Part shown: one piece after another, positions 8,985 through 17,780 of the stretch
Numbering within the stretch: position 1 is the first letter of the stretch
Layout of the letters: the number at the start of each line of letters is the position of its first letter
Assembly (NCBI GenBank): GCA_016713765.1
Contig: JADJON010000003.1
Coordinates: 558,001 to 622,000, forward strand
DNA from: Bacteroidota bacterium
GTDB taxonomy: Bacteria; Bacteroidota; Bacteroidia; AKYH767-A; 2013-40CM-41-45
Direction: 5' to 3'
Length of the DNA stretch: 64,000 nt
The notes under the pieces: generated by a model
Database searches by the model: none
Seen by the model: the letters and a program-made list of their open reading frames with translations, nothing else
What the model was told of the DNA's origin: nothing
Translations under genes and position numbers: made by a program

Positions 8985-9641
8985 ATGTCGGTCACGATCG
9001 AAAGCGTACTCGCGAAATATCTCCCTGCGGAATGTGTCCGCGAATGCGCGAGTTGGATCGTACACAAGAACATCCACTTGCGGATCACCGGCATGCGGGC
9101 TTCCAAGCTTGGCGACTACCGTCCGCATCCCACCGGTAACGGACACCAGATCACGGTCAACCACGACCTGAATCCGTTCGCCTTCCTGATCACCTTCACG
9201 CACGAAGTCGCGCACCTGGTCTGCTACGAACGCTATGGCCACCGGCACGAGCCGCACGGGCGGGAGTGGAAGCACCATTTCCGTGAACTGCTCCTCCCAT
9301 TTCTTGATCGAGGCATTTTCCCTCCCGAGCTCGCGCAGTTCGTTTATGCCTATCTCCGCGATCCCGGCGCGTCCAGTTGCAGCGATCCCGGATTGATGCG
9401 GGCCTTGCGCAAGCACGATGAACGCGGAAACGACACAATCGTTCACCTGGAGGACCTCCCGGAAGGTTCGCGCTTCAAACTTGCCGGAGAACGCAGCCGG
9501 CTGCGATTTGAAAAGGGTCCCCGCCTGCGGTCCCGCTTCCGGTGCTTCGAAACCGACAGCGGAAGAGAGTACCTGGTGAGCGCAATCGCGGAAGTTCTGC
9601 CGCTGCAGGAAGCACCTCCGGCGGCCTCCGCAACGAGTTGA
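8985..9641 (+). CDS. SprT-like zinc metalloprotease domain protein
   Basis: This 218-residue protein has a SprT-like fold with the zinc site HEVAH (73-77) and a downstream His-rich segment (HRHEPHGREWKHHF) that supplies the third ligand. Bacterial members are poorly characterised; the eukaryotic relative Spartan cleaves DNA-protein crosslinks. The C-terminal 70 residues carry the remainder of the SprT-like module without an obvious zinc ribbon. The start is set by the promoter box just upstream. The fold is confident; the substrate is unknown. Confidence 0.85.
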   Translation: MSVTIESVLAKYLPAECVRECASWIVHKNIHLRITGMRASKLGDYRPHPTGNGHQITVNHDLNPFAFLITFTHEVAHLVCYERYGHRHEPHGREWKHHFRELLLPFLDRGIFPPELAQFVYAYLRDPGASSCSDPGLMRALRKHDERGNDTIVHLEDLPEGSRFKLAGERSRLRFEKGPRLRSRFRCFETDSGREYLVSAIAEVLPLQEAPPAASATS

Positions 9642-9692
9642 TCCACAGCGCCATTTCCCGCTCCCAGCGCGGCACTCATTCGCATATTTGGC

Positions 9693-9700
9693 TAACTTTG
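9693..9700 (+). promoter_or_regulatory. -7 box of the aminotransferase gene
   Basis: TAACTTTG is a perfect TAnnTTTG match 18 bp before the ATG at 9719. No clear -33 element is seen at the usual distance. Confidence 0.5.
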
Positions 9701-9718
9701 CGCTACAACCAAAGTAGC

Positions 9719-11008
9719 ATGGCAAACACCACGCAAGCCACGGCCGTTCACCTTCCGGTTTCCGATATGGCGGAAAACCTGATCGGTTCCGAGATCATCA
9801 AGCTGGCAGCGGAGATCAACGAAAAGATCCGAAACGGAGAACGGATCTTCAACTATACCATCGGCGATTTTGACCCGAAGATCTTCCCGATCCCTTCCGA
9901 GCTCAACGACGAGATCATTCGCGCCTACGAGCAACACCATACGAACTATCCCGCAGCCAACGGAATGCCGGAGCTCCGGAAAACCGTTGCGGAATTCCTG
10001 CGCGACTACGAAGGTCTGAACTATACGGCCGACGAGGTGCTCATCTCCGGCGGCGCGCGCCCGCTCATCTACGCCACGTATCTGACACTCCTGGATCCGG
10101 GCGACACGGTCATTTTCCCGGTACCGTCCTGGAACAACAACCACTACACCCACCTCTCACGCGCGAAAGCCGTATTCGTCGAGACCCGGCCGGAGAACAA
10201 CTTCATGCCTACGGCCGAGGAGTTGCGGCCCCATCTGGCCGGCGCCACCCTGCTTGCACTTTGTTCGCCGCTCAACCCGACGGGCACGGTCTTCAGCAAA
10301 GAGCAACTGCTGGCGATCTGCGACCTGGTCGTGGAAGAAAACAAACGCCGCGGCCCCGACGCGAAGCCCTTGTACCTCATGTACGACCAGATCTACTGGG
10401 TGCTGACCTTTGGAAAGACGGAACACTACAACCCGGTCAGCCTGCGTCCGGAGTTGCGCGATTACACCATCTTCGTCGACGGCCTGTCGAAGTCGCTCGC
10501 CGCTACCGGCATCCGGGTCGGCTGGTCCTTCGGTCCGCAACGCATCATCGACAAGATGAAGGCGATCCTCTCGCACGTCGGCGCCTGGGCCCCGAAAGCG
10601 GAGCAGGTCGCTTCGGGCAAGTACATGAGCAACCGTTCCGCGATGGACCGCTTCGTTACCTCCTTCAAAGGCGAGATCTCCGAGCGGCTCGACGGATTCT
10701 ACCACGGCTTCCTGGAACTGCGTAAGGAAGGATTTTCGGTGAATGCGATTCCACCTCAGGCCGCCATTTACCTGACCGTTCAGTTCGAACTCGTCGGTAA
10801 GAAAACACCCGACGGCCGTGTGCTGAACAATCAAAAAGCCGTCACCCAGCATATTCTCGACGAAGCGAAGCTTGCACTCGTTCCGTTCTCCGCGTTCGGA
10901 GCTTCGGACGATTCGAACTGGTACCGCTTGTCGGTGGGCACGTGCAACAAGCACGAGATCGGTGAAGTATTTTCCACCCTGCGCCGCGTACTCAAGGCGC
11001 TGGCTTAA
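9719..11008 (+). CDS. PLP-dependent aminotransferase, class I/II
   Basis: This 429-residue enzyme is a fold-type I aminotransferase of the aspartate/aromatic family. The PLP lysine is Lys258 in GLSKSLAATGIRVGW, SPLNPTG holds the conserved Asn-Pro, and YDQIYW holds the conserved Asp and Tyr. The frame extends upstream into the SprT-like gene, but the ATG at 9719 follows a promoter box and begins the conserved region. The amino donor and acceptor cannot be told from sequence. The manC-type gene begins 38 bp downstream and may be cotranscribed. Confidence 0.88.
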   Translation: MANTTQATAVHLPVSDMAENLIGSEIIKLAAEINEKIRNGERIFNYTIGDFDPKIFPIPSELNDEIIRAYEQHHTNYPAANGMPELRKTVAEFLRDYEGLNYTADEVLISGGARPLIYATYLTLLDPGDTVIFPVPSWNNNHYTHLSRAKAVFVETRPENNFMPTAEELRPHLAGATLLALCSPLNPTGTVFSKEQLLAICDLVVEENKRRGPDAKPLYLMYDQIYWVLTFGKTEHYNPVSLRPELRDYTIFVDGLSKSLAATGIRVGWSFGPQRIIDKMKAILSHVGAWAPKAEQVASGKYMSNRSAMDRFVTSFKGEISERLDGFYHGFLELRKEGFSVNAIPPQAAIYLTVQFELVGKKTPDGRVLNNQKAVTQHILDEAKLALVPFSAFGASDDSNWYRLSVGTCNKHEIGEVFSTLRRVLKALA

Positions 11009-11046
11009 TCTTTCTTCGGTCGCGTACCGGGGAATAAGCAATTGAG

Positions 11047-12132
11047 ATGAAGAACAATTACTGCATCATCATGGCCGGCGGCATTGGCAGCCGCTTCTGG
11101 CCCATGAGCCGGAATAATTTCCCAAAACAGTTTCTTGACATCCTGGGCACAGGCAAGACACTGATCCAGCAGACGTTTGATCGTTTCCGGTCGATCTGTC
11201 CGGTGGAGAACATCTACATCGTCACCAACGACAGCTACCTCGAGCATGTGTACCAGCAGGTACCGGAAGTGCCGAAGTCGCAGGTCCTGGCCGAGCCGCA
11301 GCGCCGCAACACCGCGCCCTGCATCGCTTACGCGGCCTTCAAGATCGCCGAGCGCAATCCGGACGCGAACATGATCGTGGCGCCTTCGGACCACATCATC
11401 CACGACGAAGCATCCTTTCACGCGGCGCTGACCAAAGGGCTTGCTTTCACCGCCGGCAACGACAGCCTCCTCACGATCGGCATTCATCCCAGTCGTCCGG
11501 ATACCGGCTATGGTTACATCCAGTTCCAGGAAGAGGGCGGGGACGACAAGTTCCGGATCAGCAAGGTCAAGACCTTCACCGAAAAGCCGAACCTGGAGAT
11601 GGCGAAGTTCTTTCTCAAGAGCGGCGAGTTCGTCTGGAACGCCGGGATCTTCCTCTGGAACCTCCAATCCATTCTCAAAGCCTTCCAGCAGCATTTGCCC
11701 GATATGTACCACCTCTTCGAGGAAGGCAAGGGCATTTACAATACACCCGGTGAAGCGGACTTCCTGCGCAAGACCTACGAATTGTGCACCAATATCTCGA
11801 TCGACTACGGTATTCTGGAAAAAGCGAAAAACGTTTATGTCCTGAGCGCCGAATTCGGCTGGAGCGATCTGGGGACCTGGAAATCCCTGTACGAAGAGCT
11901 GCCGAAAGACCCCGCCGGCAACGCCGTGGTCGGCCCGCATGTGATGCTGGACCGCACCTCCAATTGCATCGTCAATTTCCCGAAAGACAAACTGGCCGTC
12001 ATCCAGGGCCTGGAGAATTACATCGTCGTATATGCCGACGATGTCCTGCTCATCTGCCCCAAAGACGACGAACAACAGGTGCGCAACCTGGTGAATGATG
12101 TGAAGATCAAGAAGGGGGATAAGTTCGTTTGA
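11047..12132 (+). CDS. manC: Mannose-1-phosphate guanylyltransferase
   Basis: The enzyme makes GDP-mannose from mannose 1-phosphate and GTP for glycans such as O-antigen or exopolysaccharide. Its 361 residues are the nucleotidyltransferase domain of the family, without the isomerase domain that some ManC/AlgA proteins carry. Diagnostic motifs are the GTP-binding start MAGGIGSRFWPMSR with FPKQF, the IVAPSDH block and FTEKPN. No other GDP-sugar gene lies nearby. It ends at a strong two-way terminator shared with fumC. Confidence 0.94.
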   Translation: MKNNYCIIMAGGIGSRFWPMSRNNFPKQFLDILGTGKTLIQQTFDRFRSICPVENIYIVTNDSYLEHVYQQVPEVPKSQVLAEPQRRNTAPCIAYAAFKIAERNPDANMIVAPSDHIIHDEASFHAALTKGLAFTAGNDSLLTIGIHPSRPDTGYGYIQFQEEGGDDKFRISKVKTFTEKPNLEMAKFFLKSGEFVWNAGIFLWNLQSILKAFQQHLPDMYHLFEEGKGIYNTPGEADFLRKTYELCTNISIDYGILEKAKNVYVLSAEFGWSDLGTWKSLYEELPKDPAGNAVVGPHVMLDRTSNCIVNFPKDKLAVIQGLENYIVVYADDVLLICPKDDEQQVRNLVNDVKIKKGDKFV

Positions 12133-12149
12133 TATCCTTGCCAGATCGA

Positions 12150-12196
12150 TGAAATAAGAAAGGCTGTCGCGAATCGACAGCCTTTCTTATTTCATT
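12150..12196. terminator. Bidirectional terminator between manC and fumC
   Basis: A perfect inverted repeat of about 21 bp (core AAAGGCTGTCG and CGACAGCCTTT) closes a 5-base loop. A/T-rich arm ends give a U-rich tail on either strand, so it can end both converging transcripts. Confidence 0.9.
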
Positions 12197-12207
12197 CGTC
12201 TCCGGGA

Positions 12208-13611
12208 TCACTTATTCTCACCCACCATCTCCTCCGGCTTGACCCATTCATCAAACTGTTCGGAAGTGAGATGCCCGAGTTCGATCGCGGCCTGCTTCAG
12301 CGTAAGGCCTTTCTTGTGCGCGGTCTGTGCGATCTCGGCTGCCTTGTAGTAGCCGATCTTCGTGTTGAGTGACGTTACCAGCATGAGCGAGTTCATGAGG
12401 TTCTTCTCGATATTCTCGCGGATCGGTTCGATGCCGACGGCGCATTTGTCGTTGAAGGAGACGCAGACGTCGCCGATCAGGCGGGCGGAGTGCAGGAAGT
12501 TATAGATCATCACCGGTTTGAACACGTTCAGCTCGAAGTGTCCGGTGGCGCCACCGATGTTGATCGCTACATCGTTGCCCAGCACCTGCGCGGCGACCAT
12601 GGTCATGGCCTCGCACTGGGTCGGGTTGACCTTTCCCGGCATGATGGAAGAGCCGGGCTCGTTGTCCGGGATGTGCAGTTCGCCGATGCCGCAGCGCGGG
12701 CCCGAGGCCAGCAGGCGGATGTCGTTGGCGATCTTCATCAGGGAACAAGCGACGGTCTTCAGAGCACCGTGGGCTTCCACGATCGCGTCGTGCGCGGCCA
12801 GCGCTTCGAACTTGTTCTCGGCGGTGACGAACGGCAGGCCGGTCAGCTTCGCGATGTGCTTCGCTACGTTGACATCGTAGCCTTTGGGTGTGTTGATCCC
12901 CGTACCGACGGCCGTTCCGCCCAGTGCCAGTTCGGCCAGGTGGGGCAGCGTATGCCGGATCGCGCGCAGGCCGTGTTCGAGCTGGGAGACGTAACCGGAG
13001 ATCTCCTGTCCGAGCGTCAGCGGGGTCGCATCCATGAGGTGGGTACGACCGATCTTCACGATGTTCTTGTATTCCTTCGCCTTCGCCGCGAGGGTATCGC
13101 GCAGCTTCTCGATGCCCGGGATGGTCACATCCATCAGGATCTTGTAGGCGGCGATGTGCATGGCAGTCGGGAAGGTATCGTTCGACGACTGCGACTTGTT
13201 CACGTCGTCGTTCGGGTGCACGGCTTTCTTCTCGTCGGTGAGCTGACCGCCGCTGATGACGTGTGCGCGGTAGGCGACCACCTCGTTCACGTTCATGTTC
13301 GACTGCGTACCGGAGCCGGTCTGCCACACGACCAGCGGGAACTGATCGTCCAGCTTACCCGCCAGGATCTCGTCGCAGACCTGTCCGATGAGGTCGCATT
13401 TCTCTTTGGGTAATACGCCGGCATCAAGGTTAGCCAAAGCCGCAGCTTTTTTGAGGTAGGCGAACGCGCGCACGATCTCCTTCGGCATGCGGTTGATATC
13501 CTGCGCGATCCGGAAATTATCGATCGAACGCTGCGTCTGAGCGCCCCAGTAAACATTCGCGGGCACTTCCACGACACCCATGGTGTCTTTTTCTTTACGG
13601 TAGGATTGCAT
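12208..13611 (-). CDS. fumC: Class II fumarate hydratase
   Basis: FumC interconverts fumarate and malate in the TCA cycle without an iron-sulfur cluster. The 467-residue protein has the family signature [11 protein letters not shown] (320-330), the catalytic His191 in [10 protein letters not shown], and the substrate-binding [11 protein letters not shown]. Length and motifs are complete. Heptamer repeats of the TTTCGGG type lie just upstream of its start. Confidence 0.97.
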   Translation of the reverse strand: MQSYRKEKDTMGVVEVPANVYWGAQTQRSIDNFRIAQDINRMPKEIVRAFAYLKKAAALANLDAGVLPKEKCDLIGQVCDEILAGKLDDQFPLVVWQTGSGTQSNMNVNEVVAYRAHVISGGQLTDEKKAVHPNDDVNKSQSSNDTFPTAMHIAAYKILMDVTIPGIEKLRDTLAAKAKEYKNIVKIGRTHLMDATPLTLGQEISGYVSQLEHGLRAIRHTLPHLAELALGGTAVGTGINTPKGYDVNVAKHIAKLTGLPFVTAENKFEALAAHDAIVEAHGALKTVACSLMKIANDIRLLASGPRCGIGELHIPDNEPGSSIMPGKVNPTQCEAMTMVAAQVLGNDVAINIGGATGHFELNVFKPVMIYNFLHSARLIGDVCVSFNDKCAVGIEPIRENIEKNLMNSLMLVTSLNTKIGYYKAAEIAQTAHKKGLTLKQAAIELGHLTSEQFDEWVKPEEMVGENK

Positions 13612-13930
13612 GGTTTGGTGTTCCGGGTTTCGGGTTTCGGGTTTCGAGTTTCGAGTTGCTGAACCCGATAACCCATCTACTTTTTAGTGCTCACGATAAG
13701 CTATTGACTAATCGCTATTGGCTCAACTCAGCTTACTGTTTACTGTTCACTGTTCACTGTTCACTGTTCACTGTTCACTGTTCACTGTTCACTGTTCACT
13801 CCCGCCTACGCTAAAGCTTCGGCGGGCAGGATTCAATATTCACTATTCACTATTCACTATTCACTATTTACTATTCGCTATTCGCTATTGGCTATTCGCT
13901 AAACACTGTTTACTGTTCACTGTTCACTCA
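13612..13930. repeat. Intergenic repeat block between arsC-like gene and fumC
   Basis: This gene-free 316 bp consists largely of repeats. Five TTTCGGG-type heptamers lie at 13621-13655. About ten heptamers of the TTCACTG type fill 13733-13800. A hairpin element follows at 13801-13830 (arms CCCGCC and GGCGGG). TTCACTA, TTCGCTA and TTCACTG units run on to 13930, and the final TCA is the stop codon (TGA on the minus strand) of the ArsC-like gene. Confidence 0.9.
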
Positions 13931-14272
13931 ATACAAGTCCAGCACCCTCTCCGCCGGTCTCCCGATGATCGCCTTTCCGTCTTTGACGACGATCGGGCGT
14001 TCGATGAGTTCGGTGTGTTCGCACATGGCGGATATCCATTCTTCTTCTGAGAGTTCCTTACCGGCGTATTTTTCGGCAAATACCTTTTCGGATTCCCGCA
14101 CGATATCGCGCGCCTTCAAGCCCAGTAACTGCAACGCTTCGCGCAGGTCTTCGGGTTTCGGTTGCTCTTTCATGTATTCGAAGATCTCCACGTCCTCTTC
14201 ACCCTGGTCCTTAAGGTAGGCCAGCGCGGTTTGGCAGGTAGAGCAGGTGGGTTTGAACCAGATCCTTAACAT
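13928..14272 (-). CDS. ArsC/Spx-family thioredoxin-fold protein
   Basis: This 114-residue protein belongs to the arsenate reductase (ArsC/YffB) family. The N-terminal redox motif is CSTC (Cys10, Cys13) and the family feature ERPIVV...IIGRP is present near residues 92-106. Such proteins reduce arsenate with glutathione or act as regulators or redox proteins of unknown substrate. No other arsenic gene is nearby, so an arsenate role is not supported by context. Its stop codon is the last unit of a heptamer array, and another array starts one base before its ATG. Confidence 0.85.
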   Translation of the reverse strand: MLRIWFKPTCSTCQTALAYLKDQGEEDVEIFEYMKEQPKPEDLREALQLLGLKARDIVRESEKVFAEKYAGKELSEEEWISAMCEHTELIERPIVVKDGKAIIGRPAERVLDLY

Positions 14273-14273
14273 A

Positions 14274-14378
14274 GGGACGAGGGGCGTGGGGCGTGGGGCG
14301 AGGGACGTGGGACGTGGGACGTGGGACGTGGGACGAGGGGCGAGGGACGAGGGACGAGGGACGTGGGGCGAGGGGCGA
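14274..14378. repeat. GGGACGT/GGGGCGA heptamer array, 15 units
   Basis: Fifteen 7-bp units of the form GGGRCGW run without interruption and start one base upstream of the ArsC-like start codon, so they form its entire 5' leader or promoter region. Confidence 0.92.
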
Positions 14379-14609
14379 GGGAAAATTGTTCCGGGTTCCC
14401 TGCCTTCGCTAAAGCTACGGCAGGCAGGCGAGTTCGTTAGCTCAACTCACTATTCACTGTTCACTATTTACTATTCACTATTCACTATTCACTATTCACT
14501 ATTCGCTATTCGCTATTCGCTATTCGCTATTGGCTCCTGCCTTCGCTAAAGCTACGGCAGGCAGGATTCGCTAAACACTGTTCACTGTTCACTATTCACT
14601 GTTCACTCA
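14379..14609. repeat. Two hairpin elements and TTCACTA heptamers 3' of prfB
   Basis: Hairpin elements lie at 14399-14428 and 14536-14565 (arms CCTGCC and GGCAGG, centre CTAAAG). TTCACTR and TTCGCTA heptamers fill 14446-14535 and 14567-14609. The last unit supplies the TCA that is the prfB stop codon. With the preceding GGGRCGW array this fills the 334-bp gap between prfB and the ArsC-like gene; no gene is present. Confidence 0.9.
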
Positions 14610-15693
14610 ATGCACACTCTCCTGCATCAAAAACGCCTTGATGAACGGATCCAGGTCGCCGTTGAGGACGCCCTGGGCGTCGGAGGTTTCGACGTCGGTT
14701 CGGAGGTCTTTGACGAGCTTGTAAGGATGCAGCACGTAGTTGCGTATCTGCGAGCCCCATTCGATCTTCTTCTTGCCCGCCTCGGTGACGGCCTTGGCTT
14801 CGTTCCGCTTGCGGATCTCGAGTTCGTAAAGCTGCGAACGCAGCATGTTCATCGCGCGCTCGCGGTTGGCGCCCTGGGATCGTTCCACCTGACAGACAAC
14901 GACGATGCCGGTCGGCTTGTGCGTGAGCTGCACCTTGGTTTCGACCTTGTTCACGTTCTGTCCGCCCGCGCCGCCTGAACGCGAGGTCTGGATCTCGATG
15001 TCGGCGTCCTTGATCTCGATCTCGATCGTATCGTCGACCATCGGATACGAGAACACGGAAGCGAAGGAGGTATGTCGGCGCGCGTTGCTGTCGTAGGGCG
15101 AGATGCGCACGAGGCGGTGCACTCCGCTCTCCCCTTTCAGGTAGCCGTAGGCGAATTCACCGTCGATCTGGAGCGAGCAGGATTTGATCCCCGCCGCTTC
15201 GCCCTCGGACAATTCGAGTTCGGAGACCTTGAAGCCGTGCTTCTCCGCCCACATGATGTACATACGCATGAGCATGGAAGCCCAGTCCTGGCTTTCGGTA
15301 CCGCCTGCGCCCGAGTTGATGTTGATGATGGCGCTGAGGTGGTCCTCTTCGGAGCCCATCATGTTCTTGAACTCGAGGTCTTCGAGCAGCTCAAGGGTGT
15401 GGGCGTAGGCAGCGTCGACTTCCGCTTCGGAAGCGTCGCCGGACTTTTGAAATTCGAAGAGCACGGAAAGGTCATCGTACGAACGTTCGATGGCCTGGTA
15501 GGCGTCCGTCCAGTTCTTCAACTGGCGGATGGATTTCATCACTTTCTCGGCTGCGGCGGGATCATCCCAGAACCCGTTGGCCAGCGAAAGCGCTTCTTTT
15601 TCTCTTATCGATAACAGCTTGCTATCGACGTCAAAGATGCCCCCTTAGCGAATCCAGGCGCCCTTTGAGATCTTTTAGTTGATCGGTTGTCAT
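14607..15693 (-). CDS. prfB: Peptide chain release factor 2 with programmed +1 frameshift
   Basis: RF2 ends translation at UGA and UAA. The gene starts at ATG 15693 and reads 20 codons to an in-frame TGA at 15633-15631. The site is AGG GGG CAT CTT TGA C: an internal Shine-Dalgarno-like run, then the slippery CTT and UGA. A +1 shift there gives a 361-residue protein, close to the 365 of E. coli RF2. The GGQ motif is at 243-245. The stop-codon recognition tripeptide position reads SPY (198-200) where E. coli RF2 has SPF. Only the downstream part appears as a simple open frame. Repeat arrays flank the gene in opposite orientations. Confidence 0.96.
15628..15648 (-). promoter_or_regulatory. RF2 autoregulatory +1 frameshift site
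   Basis: On the minus strand the G-rich run AAGGGGG is followed after CAT by CTT TGA C. This is the conserved arrangement by which low RF2 promotes frameshifting past its own UGA. Confidence 0.95.
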
Positions 15694-15711
15694 TGCGGGC
15701 GCGAAGGTAGC

Positions 15712-15881
15712 AAATAGTGAATAGTGAATAGTGAACAGTGAACAGTTTGGAGGGAATCCTGGCTGATGAAGCTTTAGCGGAGGCAGGAGCGAATAGCGAA
15801 TAGTGAATAGTGAATCTTGCCCGCCGTAGCTTTAGCGTAGGCGGGAGTGAACAGTGAACAGTGAACAGTGAACAGTGAGCA
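15712..15881. repeat. AGTGAAY heptamers with two hairpin elements 5' of prfB
   Basis: Heptamers of the AATAGTG/AACAGTG type occur at 15712-15746, 15788-15815 and 15846-15881. Between them lie hairpin elements at 15758-15787 and 15817-15845 in reverse orientation (AGCTTTAGCG centre). Orientation of units and elements is opposite to that on the other side of prfB. The remaining 15882-15992 shows nothing recognisable. Confidence 0.88.
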
Positions 15882-15992
15882 ATGTTGAGGGAGGATGGGG
15901 TTCGGGACCCTCGCCATTAGGAAGATTTCGGACCGAGGCTCCTGAGAGTTCGCGGTTAGCAAACTCAATATTCTGATAATTAATTACTTAGA

Positions 15993-16478
15993 TTATTCCT
16001 GGTCGCGGAGGATGGACCAGACCAGTTCCGGTTCGAAGCCCCGGCGGATGGCGTAGTCGGCGGCTTTGCGGTTGCGGATGAAGGGGTCGCTGTCCTTGCT
16101 GGCGGCGAGGCGGGTACGGAGGAGCGTTTCGAGGGTCTTCCGGTACTCGCGATCGTCGATGCCGGCCAGGGCCTGGCGGATGAGCGGGGAACTGACCTGC
16201 TTCCCTTTCAGAGCCTGCTCGATGCGGACACGGCCCCATTTCTTAATGCGGAACTTACCGCCCGCGAAAGCATGGGCGAAGCGTTCCTCCTTGAGGAAGC
16301 CGTCCGAAATCAGCTCTACCAACAGCGACTCGACTTCACGCCGGTGAAGGCCCCAGCTATACAACTTGTCGCGGACCTCCTGCTGACTGCGTTCCTGGTA
16401 GGCACAATAGCGCTGCGCCCGCTTGAGCGCCTGCTCGGGCGACAGGATAACCTTTGGCTTTGCTCTCCCCTCTTCCAT
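15993..16478 (-). CDS. recX: Regulatory protein RecX
   Basis: RecX binds and modulates RecA filaments. The 161-residue protein has the family's three-helix repeats, beginning ALKRAQRYCAYQERSQQEVRDK and continuing with the LISDGFLKEERFAHAF block. The C-terminal third repeat (AADYAIRRGFEPELVWSIL) is present. recA itself is not in the window. The start codon lies 18 bp from the stop of the upstream SRPBCC gene, so the two are probably cotranscribed. Confidence 0.9.
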   Translation of the reverse strand: MEEGRAKPKVILSPEQALKRAQRYCAYQERSQQEVRDKLYSWGLHRREVESLLVELISDGFLKEERFAHAFAGGKFRIKKWGRVRIEQALKGKQVSSPLIRQALAGIDDREYRKTLETLLRTRLAASKDSDPFIRNRKAADYAIRRGFEPELVWSILRDQE

Positions 16479-16496
16479 CGCGTCAAATAAGCCGGA

Positions 16497-17498
16497 TCAC
16501 TGCAAGGGGTAGTAGATATCGGTCTCCCACTTCATCGTATCCTTCTCCATCATCGGGTCGGTCACGTACGACTCCCAGGGAGCGCCGGCGATCTGGAGGT
16601 TGTTGGCGCCGAGGTAGGCATGAATGGCGGCATGTCCGTCGCCGGTTTTTTCGTAGGGACCGTAGAAACGAACCATGGCAACTTTTCCGGCCTTCACTTC
16701 GCCGGGCTTCACCTGGCCATCCGCCTTACCGGGCTTGTCGACCGGGATGGCGATATCCATATCGAATACCGTACTGCTCTCCGAATAGTAGAACGCGGAA
16801 GGAGCGCCCGCCATGTTCAGCCCTTGCTTACCCATGACCTGACCGATCCTGCCGTATCCTTGGCCGAGCTTTTGCCCGATGGTGGCCAGCGAGGCGGTAT
16901 CGCGCAAGGCGAGGTAGTGCATACCGGGGAAGTCGATCACCTCGACACTCAACGCAGGACCGGCCGGCATTTTTTCCAGGATGCTCTTCAGGCGAGCAAG
17001 GCCCTTTTCGAAGTCCTTGCCGACCATGCCGTCCATGAACTTACCGATGATGCGCAGCAGCGGGTTCATCCCCACTTCGAACTCAAACGCCCAGGTCACC
17101 CTGGTGCCTGCTTCTTCCGGAGCAAAGGTGAAGGTCGCGAAGGCCGAGCCTTCGTCCATGAAGCTGAGCTCCTCCCTGATCATCTGCCCATCGACCACCT
17201 CGACGAACTTCATCATGCCCTTCCCAACATCCTTGTTGTTGGACTCCCACTTCATCGCTGCACCGACGCCGGTTTCCGGCCCTTCGTAGGTGTAGGTCGC
17301 GGCCGTATCCATATCATGCCAGGGCGACCAGCTATTGAAATTGTGGAGGTTGTTCACATAAGCAAAGACTTTTTCCTTCGGTTGGTTGATGACCGTAGCC
17401 CGTTCCACATGGACCTTCGACGGGAACATAAAACCAATAGCGGCAATGACCAACAAGAGGATCGCGATGGCGATCAGGACGCGTTTGAAGATTTTCAT
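16497..17498 (-). CDS. SRPBCC domain fused to GyrI-like effector-binding domain
   Basis: This 333-residue protein starts with a membrane anchor (residues about 7-27). It continues with a SRPBCC/START-like ligand-binding domain (about 30-180; SWSPWHDMD, MKWESNNKDVGKG) and ends with a GyrI/AraC effector-binding domain (about 185-333). Both folds bind hydrophobic or cationic small molecules, but no ligand is known. It is a paralogue of the shorter protein at 23527, sharing the anchor and the WESxNKxVGKG block. The AT-rich operon at 17781-23296 lies between the two copies. Confidence 0.8.
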   Translation of the reverse strand: MKIFKRVLIAIAILLLVIAAIGFMFPSKVHVERATVINQPKEKVFAYVNNLHNFNSWSPWHDMDTAATYTYEGPETGVGAAMKWESNNKDVGKGMMKFVEVVDGQMIREELSFMDEGSAFATFTFAPEEAGTRVTWAFEFEVGMNPLLRIIGKFMDGMVGKDFEKGLARLKSILEKMPAGPALSVEVIDFPGMHYLALRDTASLATIGQKLGQGYGRIGQVMGKQGLNMAGAPSAFYYSESSTVFDMDIAIPVDKPGKADGQVKPGEVKAGKVAMVRFYGPYEKTGDGHAAIHAYLGANNLQIAGAPWESYVTDPMMEKDTMKWETDIYYPLQ

Positions 17499-17780
17499 GA
17501 CTGTGTGGCAAACAAGGTTGAGGGGGATAATGTCGTGATTTTTTCAGAAATACAGTACAATTTGCCCTGCCAACGAGTCCTGTCATGTCCTATAGTAACC
17601 TTAGTACTGATACTGAAGGATATACCGCTCAGCAGCAGTTCTATCAATTTCAGTCCGGTAGCTAATCTTAGCTAAATTCGCGTACAGTTCAAGCAAAAGA
17701 ACTGCACTGATTCAAACCTAAAAACTATTTAGAGAATTGGGGGTTGAGACAACTACTTTGCAGCAGCCTTGACAATTGAC
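17499..17780. other. Intergenic gap without recognisable feature
   Basis: These 282 bp lie upstream of the SRPBCC-GyrI gene and downstream of the AT-rich operon. I see no convincing frame, repeat or strong terminator. GC falls towards 17780, where the AT-rich tract begins. Confidence 0.5.

Noticed and set aside
8508..9725. A 405-codon minus-strand frame across the feoB end and the SprT-like gene
   Set aside because: Both plus-strand genes have clear family motifs and the SprT-like gene has a promoter; the antisense product resembles nothing.
13733..13930. Possible CRISPR array
   Set aside because: Units are 7 bp with no spacers between them, and there are no cas genes in the window.
13718..14050. 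Plus-strand frame encoding repeated SLFTVHC
   Set aside because: It is a translation of the TTCACTG heptamer array; the period simply contains no stop codon on that strand.
13928..14272. Arsenic-resistance locus
   Set aside because: Only the ArsC-fold protein is present; there is no arsenite pump, ArsR or ArsM nearby.
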